A stretch of 58,122 bases of DNA, taken from positions 1,633,506-1,691,627 of the forward strand of contig BFEA01000096.1 in the NCBI GenBank assembly GCA_003427395.1, read 5' to 3'. This stretch comes from Chara braunii (taxonomy: Eukaryota; Streptophyta; Charophyceae; Charales; Characeae). This document shows, one piece after another, positions 21,855 to 32,884 of the stretch (position 1 is its first letter; each line of letters starts with the position of its first letter). Both the position numbers and the translations under genes were made by a program. Below the pieces are notes generated by a model that was given only the letters and a program-made list of their open reading frames with translations, searched no databases and was not told where the DNA came from.

Positions 21855-22134
21855 TGGGTCGACCGAGGAGTTCAATGTGCATGCGAGCTGGTGGGTGATT
21901 AACCCACGAGGCGGAAGAAACCAAAGTGGCGGGAACCCTCTCCGGGNGCACCGTCCGCCAACCACGATCTGCTGTGAGAGGTTTGAGTGTCAGCATGCTC
22001 GTTGGGACCCGAAAGATGGTGAACTAGCCTGAGCAGGGCGAGGCCCGAGGAAACTCTGGTGGAGGCTCGCAGCGATACTGACGTGCAAATCGTTCGTCGG
22101 ACTTGGGTATAGGGGCGAAAGACTAATCGAACCG

Positions 22135-22175
<41 letters not shown>

Positions 22176-22458
22176 AGAGTTGTTGAACAGTTTTATCGGG
22201 TAAAGCGAATGATTAGAGGCCTCGGGGGTGAAACACCCTCGACCTATTCTCAAACTTTAAATAGGTGAGATTTCGGGGTTGCTTAAGCGAACCCCGAGGA
22301 TCAATGAAAGCTCCAAGTGGGCCATTTCTGGTAAGAAGAACTGGCGATGCGGGATGAACAGAAAGTCGAGCTACGGTGCCAGACTGCGCGCTAACCCAGA
22401 CACCANAAAGGGTGTTGATTGATACAGACAGCAGGACGGTGGTCATGGAAGTCGAAAT

Positions 22459-22492
<34 letters not shown>

Positions 22493-22984
22493 TCAATCAG
22501 CCCCGAAAATGGATGGCGCTGAAGCACGCGACCTATGCGCGGTCGTCGCGGCGATTCTGATGCCGCGACGAGTAGGAGGGTGCGGGGCCTCCTGCGAAGC
22601 CTGGAGTGTGAGCCTAGGTGAAGCGGGTCCCGGTGCAGATCTTGGTGGTAGTAGCAAATATTCAAATGAGAACTTTGAAGACCGAAGTGGAGAAGGGTTC
22701 CATGTGAACAGCACTTGGACATGGGTCAGTCGGCCCTAAGAGATGTGGAAACCTTGTATCAAGGGCGCACTGCGCGCCGCACATCGAAAGGGGGTCAAGT
22801 TAATATTCCCGAACCGGGTTGTGGAGGTCGACGGTAACGTAAGCAGCTCCGGAGATGCCGGCGGGGTCGTGGGGAGGGTTCTCTTTCCTTCTTGACGGCT
22901 CGCCCACCCTGGAATCGGATCAACCGGAGATAGGGTGCAGCGCCCGGCAAAGCACCGCGCGTCCAAAGGGGGACAGCGCGCCCC
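21855..22984 (+). rRNA. 25S/28S large-subunit rRNA, internal fragment (domain II region)
   Basis: About 1.1 kb reads continuously as nuclear large-subunit rRNA, from the GAGGAGTTCAATGTGCATGC region through GGGACCCGAAAGATGGTGAA, ATACTGACGTGCAAATCGTT, CTAGTAGCTGGTTCCCTCCG, CAACTCACCTGCCGAATCAA and TGGTAGTAGCAAATATTCAA to CCACCCTGGAATCGGATCAA. The sequence is plant-like. The first and last parts of the gene, and 18S/5.8S, are absent. Two N lie at 21947 and 22406. It is cut at 22984 by an adapter. Near 22844 it seems to skip a few bases against the usual order. Confidence 0.9.
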
Positions 22985-23022
22985 CTGTCTCTTATACACA
23001 TCTAGATGTGTATAAGAGACAG
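22985..23022. other. Nextera transposase junction adapter left in the assembly
   Basis: The 38 bp are two 19-bp Tn5 mosaic ends in inverted orientation (CTGTCTCTTATACACATCT followed by its reverse complement). This is exactly the circularisation junction made in Nextera mate-pair libraries, so the sequences on its two sides are not neighbours in the genome as shown. Confidence 0.97.
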
Positions 23023-23023
23023 G

Positions 23024-23143
23024 CTTAGTCGGCCCTAAGAGATGTGGAAACCTTGTATCAAGGGCGCACTGCGCGCCGCACATCGAAAGGGGGTCGGGTT
23101 AATATTCCCGAACGGGGTTGTGGAGGTGGACGGTAACGTTGTC
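23024..23143 (+). rRNA. Second short copy of 25S/28S rRNA after the adapter
   Basis: About 115 bp repeats 22730-22845 (TCGGCCCTAAGAGATGTGGA, then CACATCGAAAGGGGGTC) with a few differences, then leaves rRNA sequence at about 23140. Its position next to the adapter indicates a chimeric join of two rDNA-derived reads. Confidence 0.85.
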
Positions 23144-23400
23144 CCGCCCTTTCGCAACTCCCGTCACCCCATTGTCTCAGGTCGGGCTAGGGGTCTCCAG
23201 CCAAACTGTGCGAGTTCCCTGACAGCGTGGCAGGCCCCCTCCACCCTCAAAGAGGCCTTCCTAGTATCCAGATTCCTGTTGACAGGACCCGAATTTTGGA
23301 GGCCCCCGGAGCGCTATTCTGAGGGCGTTCTCAATGGGGACTCCCGAGGACGTTAGTTGACGATGAGTACCTTTCGGGGAAACAAATTCAAACGCAGTTG
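23144..23400. other. Unassigned sequence after the chimeric rRNA
   Basis: No gene or RNA recognised. Confidence 0.4.
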
Positions 23401-23830
23401 AGCGGGTGTCTTTCAAAGGACAGGAACAAATTCGAATACAAGCACCCTTCGGCGACCGGGACAGGCCCAAGCTCACAAGTATTTTTCGGAGAATAGAGCC
23501 AGGTTCGAACTAGTATTTTTCGTAATAGAGAGGCAAGCTCAAACACACAGGGCCAGGCCCGAACACACAGTCTCGGACACACTGGTCGCTTTAGGAAAAG
23601 AGAGGCGAGCTCGTACACATTGTCGCAGGCAAGTTCGCAGGTGGCTTTAGGAAAAGGAGAGGAGCAAAGCTTGCACACACTGTCTCAGAAAATACAGATA
23701 GCTTTTAAAGAAAGCAAGCTCGCTTACACTGTCTCAGGGACACTGGTCGTTTTTCGGAAAAGAGAAGCTAGCTCGTACGCACAGTCCCAGACAAGAGAGC
23801 TCGTACAGCCCTGTCCACGTTCTCTGGTAT
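23400..23830 (+). repeat. Diverged 60-90 bp tandem repeats
   Basis: Repeated blocks of the form GGAAAAGAGAGGCNAGCTCG, then ACACACTGTCTCAGG, then ACACTGGTCG occur at least five times (about 23518, 23591, 23648, 23710 and 23755). Repeat boundaries are blurred by divergence. The array directly precedes a long CT microsatellite. Confidence 0.6.
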
Positions 23831-23887
23831 TTGCAGTTCGGACGTCGGAAGCCCCTTGAGCTCCCGGTGACCACTCGTGCTCTCCCT

Positions 23888-23890
23888 CCC

Positions 23891-23975
<85 letters not shown>

Positions 23976-23984
23976 TCTCTCTCT
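23888..23984 (+). repeat. (CT)n microsatellite
   Basis: Nearly pure CT run of over 80 bp. The Arg-Glu and Leu-Ser frames through it are artefacts of the repeat. Confidence 0.95.
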
Positions 23985-24124
23985 CTCCGCGACACCGGAA
24001 GATAGCCCTGCCTTCATTCACATTCAACCGCGAGATTTCCCTCTCTTTCTTTCCCCCTTCCCCCCCCCTTACTCTCTCTCTTTGTTCCTTCCTTCTGCAT
24101 TTCTCACGGGTTGAATAACCTTTG

Positions 24125-24194
24125 CCTCTCGCACCTTTACGAGAAAACAGACGAGATACGGTCTTTACTTCGAAACGACCGAGCCGGCACATTG

Positions 24195-24243
<49 letters not shown>

Positions 24244-24278
24244 NNNNNNNNNNNNNNNNNNNNNNNNNNNNNNNNNNN

Positions 24279-24366
<88 letters not shown>

Positions 24367-24680
24367 TTCACAAGAAAAACAGACCAGAAACAGTGTTTGC
24401 TTCGAAACAAAACGATCGAGCAAGCACAATTAACCTGACCTTTCTCTCCCGCGCCTTCAAGAAAAAACAGACCAAATGCAGACTTTACTGCGAAGCGAAA
24501 CGATCGAGCACGCTCGTTAAACTCTCCCCCCTCGCACCTCCACGAGAAAACAGACCAGATAAAGTCTTTACGTCGAAACGAAACGATCGAGCGTGTGCGT
24601 TGACCTCTCTCCCTCTCATCTTCTCGAGACAACGGACCAGATACAGTTTTTACTTCGAAACGATCTAAGCTGGCTCGCCG
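24125..24680 (+). repeat. 85-bp minisatellite interrupted by (CT)n and an N gap
   Basis: Five copies of a unit containing GAGAAAACAGACCAGATA, then GTCTTTACNTCGAAACGA and a CGAGC block lie at about 24134, 24366, 24455, 24540 and 24622. Each unit ends in a CT-rich tail; between copies 1 and 2 the tail has grown to a (CT)n run of over 130 bp (24198-24363), broken by 35 N at 24244-24278. Confidence 0.75.
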
Positions 24681-25164
24681 CCTTCTCTTTCTTTCTCTCT
24701 CTCTCTCTCTCTACTCTCTTGTGCGCTCTTCCAGCCGAGCGCCTCCAGTTCCTAGTTACCTCGAGCCCAGGAGGCCCTGCCTGCGCGTGCTCCCAATTTG
24801 AGCTCCCTCTTCGTGCGCCCAGAGCTCCTTTCCCCACGGCGAACGTTCCTGCCAGCGACCCTTTCGAAGAACGCTCGTCCGCGGTCTCCCTTTCTCCTCC
24901 TCTTGACGGCGAACTTGGACTACGAGCGTGCTCACTCCCCGTCCCGAGCGCCGGTGCACCGTCCTACTCTCGGGACCTGGCTCGTTGCGGCCGTATACCG
25001 TCCGCGGGTGCACTTCGTGCGCTCCGTGCGTTCCGTGCGTTCCGCGCGTTCCGCCACCTCCCTTTCTCTCCCCCTCTTCTCATCGGCTAGAAGGGACTCC
25101 AGTCGCCCCGTGACCACGACGTGAGCGAGCGCTCGTTAGACTCCATACGCCATCCCCGTGCGCA

Positions 25165-25310
25165 GTGGTTCCGGACGTTTCCCGACCTCACCGCTCCGAG
25201 TTCCTCTTCCCCTCGAATCTGCGCCGTCTGCTACAGTGGCTGCGGACGTTTCACTACCTCACCGCTCCGAGCTCCAAGTTCTCCGCACTCTCGTCTCCTC
25301 GTCAGCTGGA
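25165..25310 (+). repeat. Two-copy tandem duplication, period about 71 bp
   Basis: AGTGGTTCCGGACGTTT with ACCTCACCGCTCCGAG recurs as AGTGGCTGCGGACGTTT with the same following block. A shorter repeat of GTTCCGTGC type lies just before it at about 25020-25055. Confidence 0.6.
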
Positions 25311-25481
25311 ATGTCCGTGCTCAGTTCCCGTGCGCACCGAGTACCTACCGCGAACTCGTGTGTTCCTCTCCTCTTCTCCCCTACCCGTTCGCTGCTCTCG
25401 TACTTCTGTGCTCGTGCGCCGTTCTCTCCCCCTCCCTTACGACCGACAATTCACTTCGAGGAGCTCTAGATGCGGGTCTTC

Positions 25482-25486
<5 letters not shown>

Positions 25487-25561
<75 letters not shown>
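25487..25561 (+). repeat. (CT)n microsatellite
   Basis: Pure CT run of about 75 bp. Confidence 0.95.
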
Positions 25562-25564
<3 letters not shown>

Positions 25565-27107
25565 GTCGATCGTGATTTCCTCCGAGTTCCCCGATCGCCT
25601 GAATCCGCTCGTCGACGTACACTCCGTGCTTGCGAGAACTCCTTTATATACCTTTCTAACTCTCTCGACCTTCCCCGCGCAGATCCTCTCTTCCCCTGAT
25701 TACTCCAACCAAACCATACTTCGGAATTTTTCACTCAGCCGCCAATATTTCGCGAAATTTTCGTAGCTTCCCGCCTGCAACCTAAGCTTGTACGTATCTC
25801 CCGGTTCTCCTTCCCACCTCAACCAGTCATGCCGCCTCCCTCCTCATTTTTGGATCCAGAGAAGTCCTGAGCGCGCGCGCATTCTCGTTTTCGTACTGGC
25901 CATCTCAGCCAGCGAATCTGGAAATCTTGGTGCATTTCTTGCAGTGGTCAGCCCAATCAGTCCCATGCATCTAGCTCGCTTTTTGATCTCGGTGCGTTCT
26001 TGCTCCCGAGGGTCCGTTCGCCTACTCACTGTTCTCTTCCACCCACAATCTGGTTTCTCACGCTCCCGCCACGGTCAGTCTGTTCGTCTTCTTTCTTGGT
26101 ATGTCTTCCGATCTCGGTACGTATCCGCTTTGCCCATGTAGTTGTGACTCTGGAGACGGTTACCAAGAATATTCCTTGGCCGCCTCCCCCCCCCTTCACG
26201 GCAGGGCCCACCTTCACGATGGTCGGCACCCCTTCCGAAATCACGATCTCTTACTCAATCCGGGCCTTGTCCCGTGGCTGCCCGATGTTGACGCTTGTGT
26301 ACTTCCCAACGTCCAATCTTTCCATGGTCCCCCCCCTTGACTGTACCGTTGGAAGGTGTTGTCACCCCAGGTGGCCTGCCATTGGCACCCGTCCCCCGGA
26401 ACTGGCGCTCGAGATCCCAATTTCCTCGCACTCTGAGCGAACCCACCTGCGTCTTGCGCCCAGCCTTGCTTTCTTCGCACTTAGGTCCGCACCGGCCCAG
26501 CCCATGACCCCTCATTGGGCACTTTTATCCCGGCTAGTCCAAATGTCAGTAACAGCCAAAGAAAAGAAGACCACTTTCCCCCTTTTCCTGGTGTGAGCAC
26601 CAGCTCCTCCCCAAACTCGCAGCTAGTTCCAAGAACCGCCATGTGGCCGCTTCCTTGCATCGTTGTAGGCGCTCTTTGGTGCGGTCGCAGTATCAGAATC
26701 GCGGTGGCGTCTCACCGGATCCCCCGGCACCGCAGACCAAGCTAGGCACGAGCAGACCCCGCCACGTACACCCGCGGTAGTCCGGTGGTCATTTATAACC
26801 AAGACCTTCACTGGCCGCCCGTTTTTTATCTGATCAAGGTTCATCCCGATGCACATCGTCCATCCCGCATTTTCAGATTTTGACACCGAAAACTCCAATC
26901 TTTTATGATCCGCCCGAGCCCGCTTGTAATCAAGTTGTCACTGCCACTTCACGCCATCGAAGGGTTAGTGAGGAGGCCCGGAAGCCTGAAAACATCATAC
27001 CCAAATGCATACATACGTCAAAAACATGCAAAAAACAGCAAAAGGGGAAAATATTCCTCGTTTTAAATAAAGAAAAAACCTTTCGGCTGGTGGCCAGCCG
27101 CCCGACA
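25562..27107. other. Unassigned C-rich sequence
   Basis: Several frames are open for 60-200 codons on both strands but none has a domain, consistent composition or a good start. A minus-strand segment around 26480-26515 has a CPMRGHGLGRC pattern resembling the second half of a CCHC knuckle, so a decayed gag relic is possible but not supported. Confidence 0.3.
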
Positions 27108-27405
27108 ACGTAAGCAGCTCCGGAGATGCCAGCGGGGGCCGTGGGGAGGGTTCTCTTTCCTTCTTGACGGCTCGCCCACCCTGGAATCGGATCAACCGGA
27201 GATAGGGTGCAGCGCCCGGCAAAGCACCACGCGTCCTGTGGTGTCCAGCGCGCCCCCGACGACCCTTGAAAATCTGGAGCTGCGGGTACCTCTCACGCCC
27301 GGCCGTACTCATAACCGCATCAGGTCTCGTAGGTGAGCAGCCTCTGGTCAAAGGAAGAATGTAGGTAAGGGAAGTCGCCGACTGAAACTCGCCCACATAC
27401 CATGA
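27108..27405 (+). rRNA. 25S/28S rRNA fragment (second location)
   Basis: About 300 bp match the rRNA block at 22844-22984 (GTAAGCAGCTCCGGAGATGC to the CAAAGCACC region) and continue further than that copy, through CGACGACCCTTGAAAATCTG and GTACTCATAACCGCATCAGG to GAATGTAGGTAAGGGAAGTC. It starts abruptly after an AAAAACC-rich unique sequence. Confidence 0.85.
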
Positions 27406-27620
27406 CACTTAGTTCCAAAGGGTGGCCGACGGTTCTGTCGTATACGACCTATGCGCGCCCTAACACTTGTATGCCAATGAGTGGTCGGGCTCGGGATATG
27501 TGGCGAACCTAAGGAACAGGCCTAGGTAAATCAAGCTCTGGTACAAACCTTGTTGGTAGTAGAAAATTAAACTTTTGAGGACCGAGGCGGAAAGAAAAAG
27601 AATCCCACAGGCTAGCCGAG
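27406..27620 (+). pseudogene. Degenerate 25S/28S rRNA fragment, out of order
   Basis: Recognisable but decayed copy of a region that should lie upstream of 27108-27405 in the gene: GACCTATGCGCGCCC, then GGCCTAGGTAAATCAAG, then TTGGTAGTAGAAAATTAAAC and GAGGACCGAGGCGGAAAG correspond to 22530-22690. The order is therefore scrambled, by rearrangement or misassembly. Confidence 0.65.
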
Positions 27621-27764
27621 CCTCCTGCAGGGTCCTGGTCGCTTCGGCCCACTGCGCCCAGTTATGCCCCGCCATCCATTGGGTCCAGCGAGCATGCTCA
27701 CACTTAAACCTACCACGGCGGACTCGCAGCCAGCGGAATGCACCCACCGCTAGGCTCTTCCGCC

Positions 27765-27850
27765 TCACGGGCTAATCACCCACCGGCTCGCAATCACGTT
27801 AAACTCCTTGGTCCGCGCTACAAGCTGTCAAAGCAGAGAAATCTCGTCGG
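27765..27850 (-). pseudogene. Antisense 25S/28S rRNA scrap
   Basis: GGGCTAATCACCCACCGGCT, then CGCAATCACGTTAAACTCCT and TGGTCCGCG is the reverse complement of the rRNA segment at about 21858-21900 (GAGGAGTTCAATGTGCATGC, GAGCTGGTGGGTGATTAACC), extended a little upstream. Its inverted placement adds to the scrambled rRNA picture. Confidence 0.6.
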
Positions 27851-28560
27851 TGTCTCAAACACACAGAATCTCGTAGGTCAATCATAGGAGCCGCGTGCTC
27901 AAGGTCATCGTCGCCGTGCCGGCATCTAAATCCAACATTGCCTCAAAGTCAAAGGATGCCGGAGCGTAATAAAAATAATAATAATAATATATCAATAAAT
28001 AATAAGATGTTCTGAAACCATTAACCGTCAGAATTATGACGAACGAGGAAAAACAAACTACTAGCACGTTCTAACGCCGCCGACGGCGACCAAAGGGGGA
28101 TAGCCCCCCCGCTCGATCTCGATCTCTGAATCTCTTTGATGAAAATCCAATGACGAACCGCTAGTTCTAGGCCCAAATCTTGGTCTAACTCTGGCGGACA
28201 CCTACAATAAACCAGTACTTCGCGACGCGCAAGCCTACTAAAACGTTTCGTAAATATACACTCTTGCCAATGTCGTCCTCCACACGTACGCACAAGTCCC
28301 AGGTAAGCACGTCAGTCAACGAGATATAACCTTTTCAATCCTTATTTAACCAGAAACAAAAATCTGGTGGGCGACTAAGCCGACCTCCACAATCATCAAT
28401 CAAAAACAAAAAAATCACACACGCCTCAAAGCTGCTCGCCCACACACTCCCTACTCTAGTCAGTCATCCAGTCAACGTAAACCACAGACATTTTGCCGAG
28501 ACTCACACGATATACTTCAAACTTTTAAAGCAAACCTATTTTTTACTTGCAAAACCCAGG
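27851..28560. other. Unassigned sequence
   Basis: No gene seen. An ATAATAATA stretch lies at about 27975. Confidence 0.4.
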
Positions 28561-28562
28561 GC

Positions 28563-28588
28563 GGATACCCTTATAAGGGTATTCGCAC
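28563..28588. other. 26-bp palindrome before repeat unit copy 2
   Basis: ATACCCTTATAAGGGTAT (28565-28582) is a perfect 18-bp palindrome, extended to about 26 bp by GCGG...TTCGC with one mismatch. It stands about 15 bp before the CA/TA microsatellite that begins the unit. Confidence 0.7.
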
Positions 28589-28629
28589 CGACAACACACA
28601 CACATATACATATATATACATATGTGTGT

Positions 28630-30118
28630 GTGTACATAAATATGTAACTCTCCATCCCCGTCAACTGATGATAAACGCTCTAGGTCATGAGAATAATTTT
28701 TGCAGCCCTTTGTAATGTGTGAGTAGGGTGTAAAGCAAGCAGCGCTCCACATAGAGCCTAAAAGAGTGGCGTTGAGGTAGCCTTGTTCATCTCTGGCTTT
28801 TGTTGCAGTCTAATCAGGTTTCCTGTGCCTCGCCACTCCAACATGCCTCACTTTTTTACGTGGTACACTAGGTACGCTACGCTAATATGATCATCTTGTT
28901 ATGCCACAGTTCACAGCGTCAGTCAGAGGCTTAACCATTAATGCTAACCTGACTACACCCAAAAGGAACCTCAAACATTGGAGTTGTTGTCGCTCTAGGT
29001 GTGGGTGGATTGCTACTCTAACTACTGACTTTGCCTAGGCTCACCTCATGTGATCTCTGGAAGGAGTTATATGGAAGCTATAGTCAGGGGCTCGCAGGCC
29101 CGGTCGGATAAACCGTTAGTAATTGTCTACATACTCAATTAGGAGAAATCAGTGACTCAGGCAGTTGAGTTTAAACTCGAGATCATCAATCGTTATAAGG
29201 CTTAAGGGATCTCAACGATAAAACAGAGGACCTTTTCGACTCAGACTCAGATTAGATTTCAAATCTCTCCCATGGGGTCTTCCTAATGTAGGGCCCAATG
29301 GGAGTGATACTGAAATCCTTCTCCACCGGAAACCATTCTTACAGATCAAAGGTGGTGGAACTCTTCGAACTCCGACTCCAACCGGTGGGCTGAATCAAAG
29401 CAGGGGCAGAACATAAACTGATGATTGGGTTCGGGGAGTTGCCAGCTATATCCGTCACTCTTATTTGGATCAGATCGGAGTCAGCCAACCTTAAGTCACT
29501 CTTATTTGCATCAGATTAATTTCAGTTCAGCAAACAATCAGAAAAAAATAAAAAAAAATAAAAAAAAACAGGGATCAGTTTCAGCGTCTAATTCAGCACA
29601 TGAGTGCAGTCCAGTTATTCTCAGTCCACGATGTTGTCCTGACAAGTCTTAATTAGATCAATTCCAGAGATGCCTTCCAGCATCGCTACATCGGTTCAAC
29701 TGCCGCCATGCAAGGTGAACTCTCTATCTTTGTAATTCATACTGAGTTTGCAGGAGGTACCATTCATGACTTGAGGATTTTTTTGAAGAAAGGCAAATAA
29801 ACACATGAACACTTTGAACCGGTCTGGATCTCGGCGGCCAAATACCTTAAGGAGAGGAAAAAAAAGGCTTCATGAGGGCGCTATCAAACTAATTCGCAGC
29901 TTCGGACCGAAAATCTACATAGACTACCCTAAGCCTCCATTTCCCTTTACTCTCACTGACGGGTCATACTGGGGTGGTTTGGTGCATTTGGCAAAGAGGT
30001 ACATCTCTCCTGCAACGACTGATTACGAGGCAGTGACCGAACCCTCAAAGTTTCAGTATCTCATACGAGGGGTTTACTCTCAGCCATATCTTCCTACTCT
30101 TTGGGAGGAGTTTTACAC
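28630..30118 (+). repeat. Large repeat unit, copy 2 (internally deleted)
   Basis: Starts with the microsatellite and the GTAACTCTC block, lacks about 1.1 kb between the GCCAGCTATATCCGTCAC point and the GGAGTCAGCCAACC point, and carries the same short TCTTATTTGGATCAGAT filler as copies 3 and 4. It ends inside its ORF region and passes at 30118 directly into the early part of copy 3, skipping the microsatellite junction. The 90-aa ORF equivalent (29600-29875) has two stops. Confidence 0.8.
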
Positions 30119-31697
30119 AATGTGAAATGCGTGAGTAGGATGTAAAGCAAGCAGTGCTCCACATAGAGCCTAAGAGAGTGGCGTTGAGGTACCCTTGTTC
30201 ATCTCTTGCTTTTGTTGCAGACTGATCAGGTTTCCCGTGCCTCGCCACTCCGACAGGCCTCACTTTCTTAAGTGGTAGACTAGGTATGCTATGCTAGTAT
30301 GATCATCTTGTTGTGCCACAGTTTACAGCGTCAGTCAGACGCTTAACCATTAACGCTAACCTGCCTACACCCAAAAGGAACCTGACACATTGGAGTTGTC
30401 GTCGCTCTAGGTATGGGTGGATTGCTACTCTGACTCCAGACTTTGCCCAGGTTCGCCTCAGGTGGTCTCTAGAGGGAGTTATGTGGAAGCTATAGTCGGG
30501 GGCTCACAAATCCGTCGGATAAACCGCCAGTAATTGTCTACATACTCAGTTAGGAGAAATCAGTGACACAGGCAATTGAGTTTAAACTCGAGATCATCAA
30601 TCGTTACTAGCCTTAAGGGATCTCAACAATAAAACAAAGGACCTTTTCAACTCGGACTCAGATTAGATCTCAAATCTTTCTCATGGGGTCCGCCTGATGT
30701 AGAGGCCAATGGGAGTGATATTGAAATCCTTCTCCACCGGAAACCATTCTTACAAATCAAAGGTGGTGGAACTCTTCGAACTCGGGCTCTAACCGATGGG
30801 CTGAATCAAAGCAGAGGCATAACATAAACTGATGATTGGGTTCGGGGATTTGCCAGCTACATCTGTCACTCTTATTTGGATCAGATCGGAGTCAACCAAC
30901 CTTAAGTCACTCTTATTTGCATCAGATCAATTTCAGTTCAGCAAACAATCAGAAAAAAAAAAAAAAAAAAAAAAAAAGATCGGTTTCAGTGTCTAATTCA
31001 GCACATCAGTACAGTCCAGTTATTCTCAGTCGAGGAGGTTATCCTGACAAGTCTTAATCAGATCGCTTCCAGAGATGCCTTCCAGCATCGGTACATCGGT
31101 GCAACTTTCGTCAAGAAAGGTGAACTATCTATCTTTGTAGTTCATACTGAGTTTAAAGGAGGTACCATTCATGACTTGAGGACTTTCTTGAAGAAAGGCA
31201 AAGAAAAACATGAGCACTTTGAATCAGTCTGGCCAAATACCTTGAGGAGAGAAAAAAAAAGGCTTGATGAGGGCGGTATCAAACTGCTTCGCAGCTTCGG
31301 ACCGAAAATCTACATAGACTACCCTAAGCCTCCAGTTCCCTTTACTCTCACTGACGGGTCATACTAGGGTGGTTCGGTGAATTTGGCAAAGAGGTACATC
31401 TCTTTTGCAACGACTGATTACGAGGGACTGACCGAACCCTAAGAGTTTCAGTATCTCATACGAGAGGTTTTGTCTTAGTCATATCTTCCTACTCTTTGGG
31501 AGGAGTTTTGCGCTATGGTTGACTTCCGTATTATGACCCTCGAATGTAAGTGTTTGAAACTTTCAGGCTTTAGGTGGTTCTATATCCAGAGACCACAATC
31601 TAAGGGAATACGTGGACACGACTGAAGGTAGAAGAAACAAACATCCTGTTAGTCTTAACAGTAGGACATGAAAACTCAGAGTTGCACATACACATAT
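30119..31697 (+). repeat. Large repeat unit, copy 3 (internally deleted, 5' truncated)
   Basis: Begins at the AATGTGAAATGCGTGAGTAGG point, about 60 bp into the unit, carries the same 1.1-kb deletion and filler as copy 2 and a poly-A run at 30954-30977, and ends with the unit end at about 31690. Its ORF equivalent has lost several codons after HEHFESV. Confidence 0.8.
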
Positions 31698-32810
31698 CTG
31701 CAGTTGAGTTTAAACTTGAGATCATCAATCGTTACCAACCTTAAGGGATCTCAACGATAAAACAGAGGACCTTTTCAACTCGGACTCAGATTAGATCTCA
31801 AATCTCTCTCATGGGGTCTGCCTGATGTAGGGCCCAATGACAGTGATATGGAAATCCTTCTCCACACGGAAACCATTGTCACAGATCAAAGGTGGTGGAA
31901 CTCTTCGAACTCGGGCTCCAACCGGTGGGCTGAATCAAAGCAGGGGTGGAACATAAACTGATGATTGGGTTCGGGGAGTTGCAAGGTACATCCGTCACTC
32001 TTATTTGGATCAGATCGGAGTCAACCAACCTTAAGTCACTCTTATTTGCCTCAGATCAGGAAAAAAAAAAAAAAAAAACAGGGGTCAGTTTAAGTGTCTG
32101 ATTCAGCACATGAGTACAGTCGAGTTATTCTCAGTCCAGGAGGTTGTCCTCACAAGTCTTAATGAGATCGCTTACAAAGATGTCTTCCAGCATCGCTACA
32201 TCAGTGCAACTGTCGTCAAGCAAGGTGAACTATCTATCTTTGTAGTTCATACTCAGTTTGCAGGAGGTACCATTCATGACTTGAGGATTTTCTTGAAGAA
32301 AGGCAAAGAAACACATGAGCACTTTGAATCGATCTGGATCTCGGCGGCCAAATACCTTGAGGAGAGAAAAAAAAAGGCTTGAATTGGGCGGTATCAAACT
32401 GATTCGTAGCTTCGGACCGAAAATCTACATAGACTACCCTTAGCCTCCAGTTCCCTTTACTTTCACTGACGGATCATACTGGGGTGGTTTAGTGGATTTT
32501 GGCAAAGAGGTACATCTCTCATGCAACGATTGATTACGAGGCAGTGACCGAACCCTCAGAGTTTCGGTATCTCATACGAGGTGTTTTCTCTTAGTCATAT
32601 CTTCCTATTCTTTGGGAGGAGTTTTGCGCTATGGTTGACTTCGGTATTATGGCCCTCGAATATAAGTGTGCAGAACTTTCAGGCTTTAGGTGGTTCCATA
32701 TCCAAAGACCACAATCTCAGGGAGTACGTGGACACGGCTAAAGGTAGAAGAAATAAACATCCTATCAGTCTTAACAGTAGGACATGAAAACTCAGAGTCG
32801 CACACACACA
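31698..32810 (+). repeat. Large repeat unit, copy 4 (5' truncated, internally deleted)
   Basis: Starts at the CAGTTGAGTTTAAACTTGAG point, carries the same 1.1-kb deletion and filler, and ends with the normal unit end, leading into the CA/TA/TG microsatellite junction at 32800-32865. Confidence 0.8.
32110..32382 (+). CDS. Conserved 90-aa ORF of the repeat unit, copy 4 (unknown)
   Basis: The second fully open version of the unit protein (MSTVELFSVQEVVLTSLNEI...LEERKKKA), about 85 percent identical by eye to 14883-15155. Many differences are conservative (I/V, Q/E, R/K). Function unknown. Confidence 0.35.
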   Translation: MSTVELFSVQEVVLTSLNEIAYKDVFQHRYISATVVKQGELSIFVVHTQFAGGTIHDLRIFLKKGKETHEHFESIWISAAKYLEERKKKA

Positions 32811-32817
32811 CATACGC

Positions 32818-32860
<43 letters not shown>

Positions 32861-32870
32861 TGCGTGTGTA
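32818..32870 (+). repeat. TA/TG microsatellite at a unit junction
   Basis: TATATATATG followed by over 15 TG repeats, placed exactly between the end of copy 4 and the start of copy 5. It is the complete version of the junction interrupted by the N gap at 12049. Confidence 0.9.
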
Positions 32871-32884
32871 TTTATTTTTTTGTT

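Noticed and set aside
21449-21898. 149-codon open frame
   Set aside because: Pro/Ser/Arg-rich with no domain, and it runs into conserved rRNA sequence at its end; chance openness in C-rich DNA.
23724-24668. Long Arg-Glu and Leu-Ser repeat proteins on both strands
   Set aside because: Products of translating (CT)n and N runs; no coding evidence.
26241-26515. Minus-strand gag-like zinc knuckle (CPMRGHGLGRC)
   Set aside because: The first Cys pair of a CCHC motif is missing and stops surround it; too weak to call.
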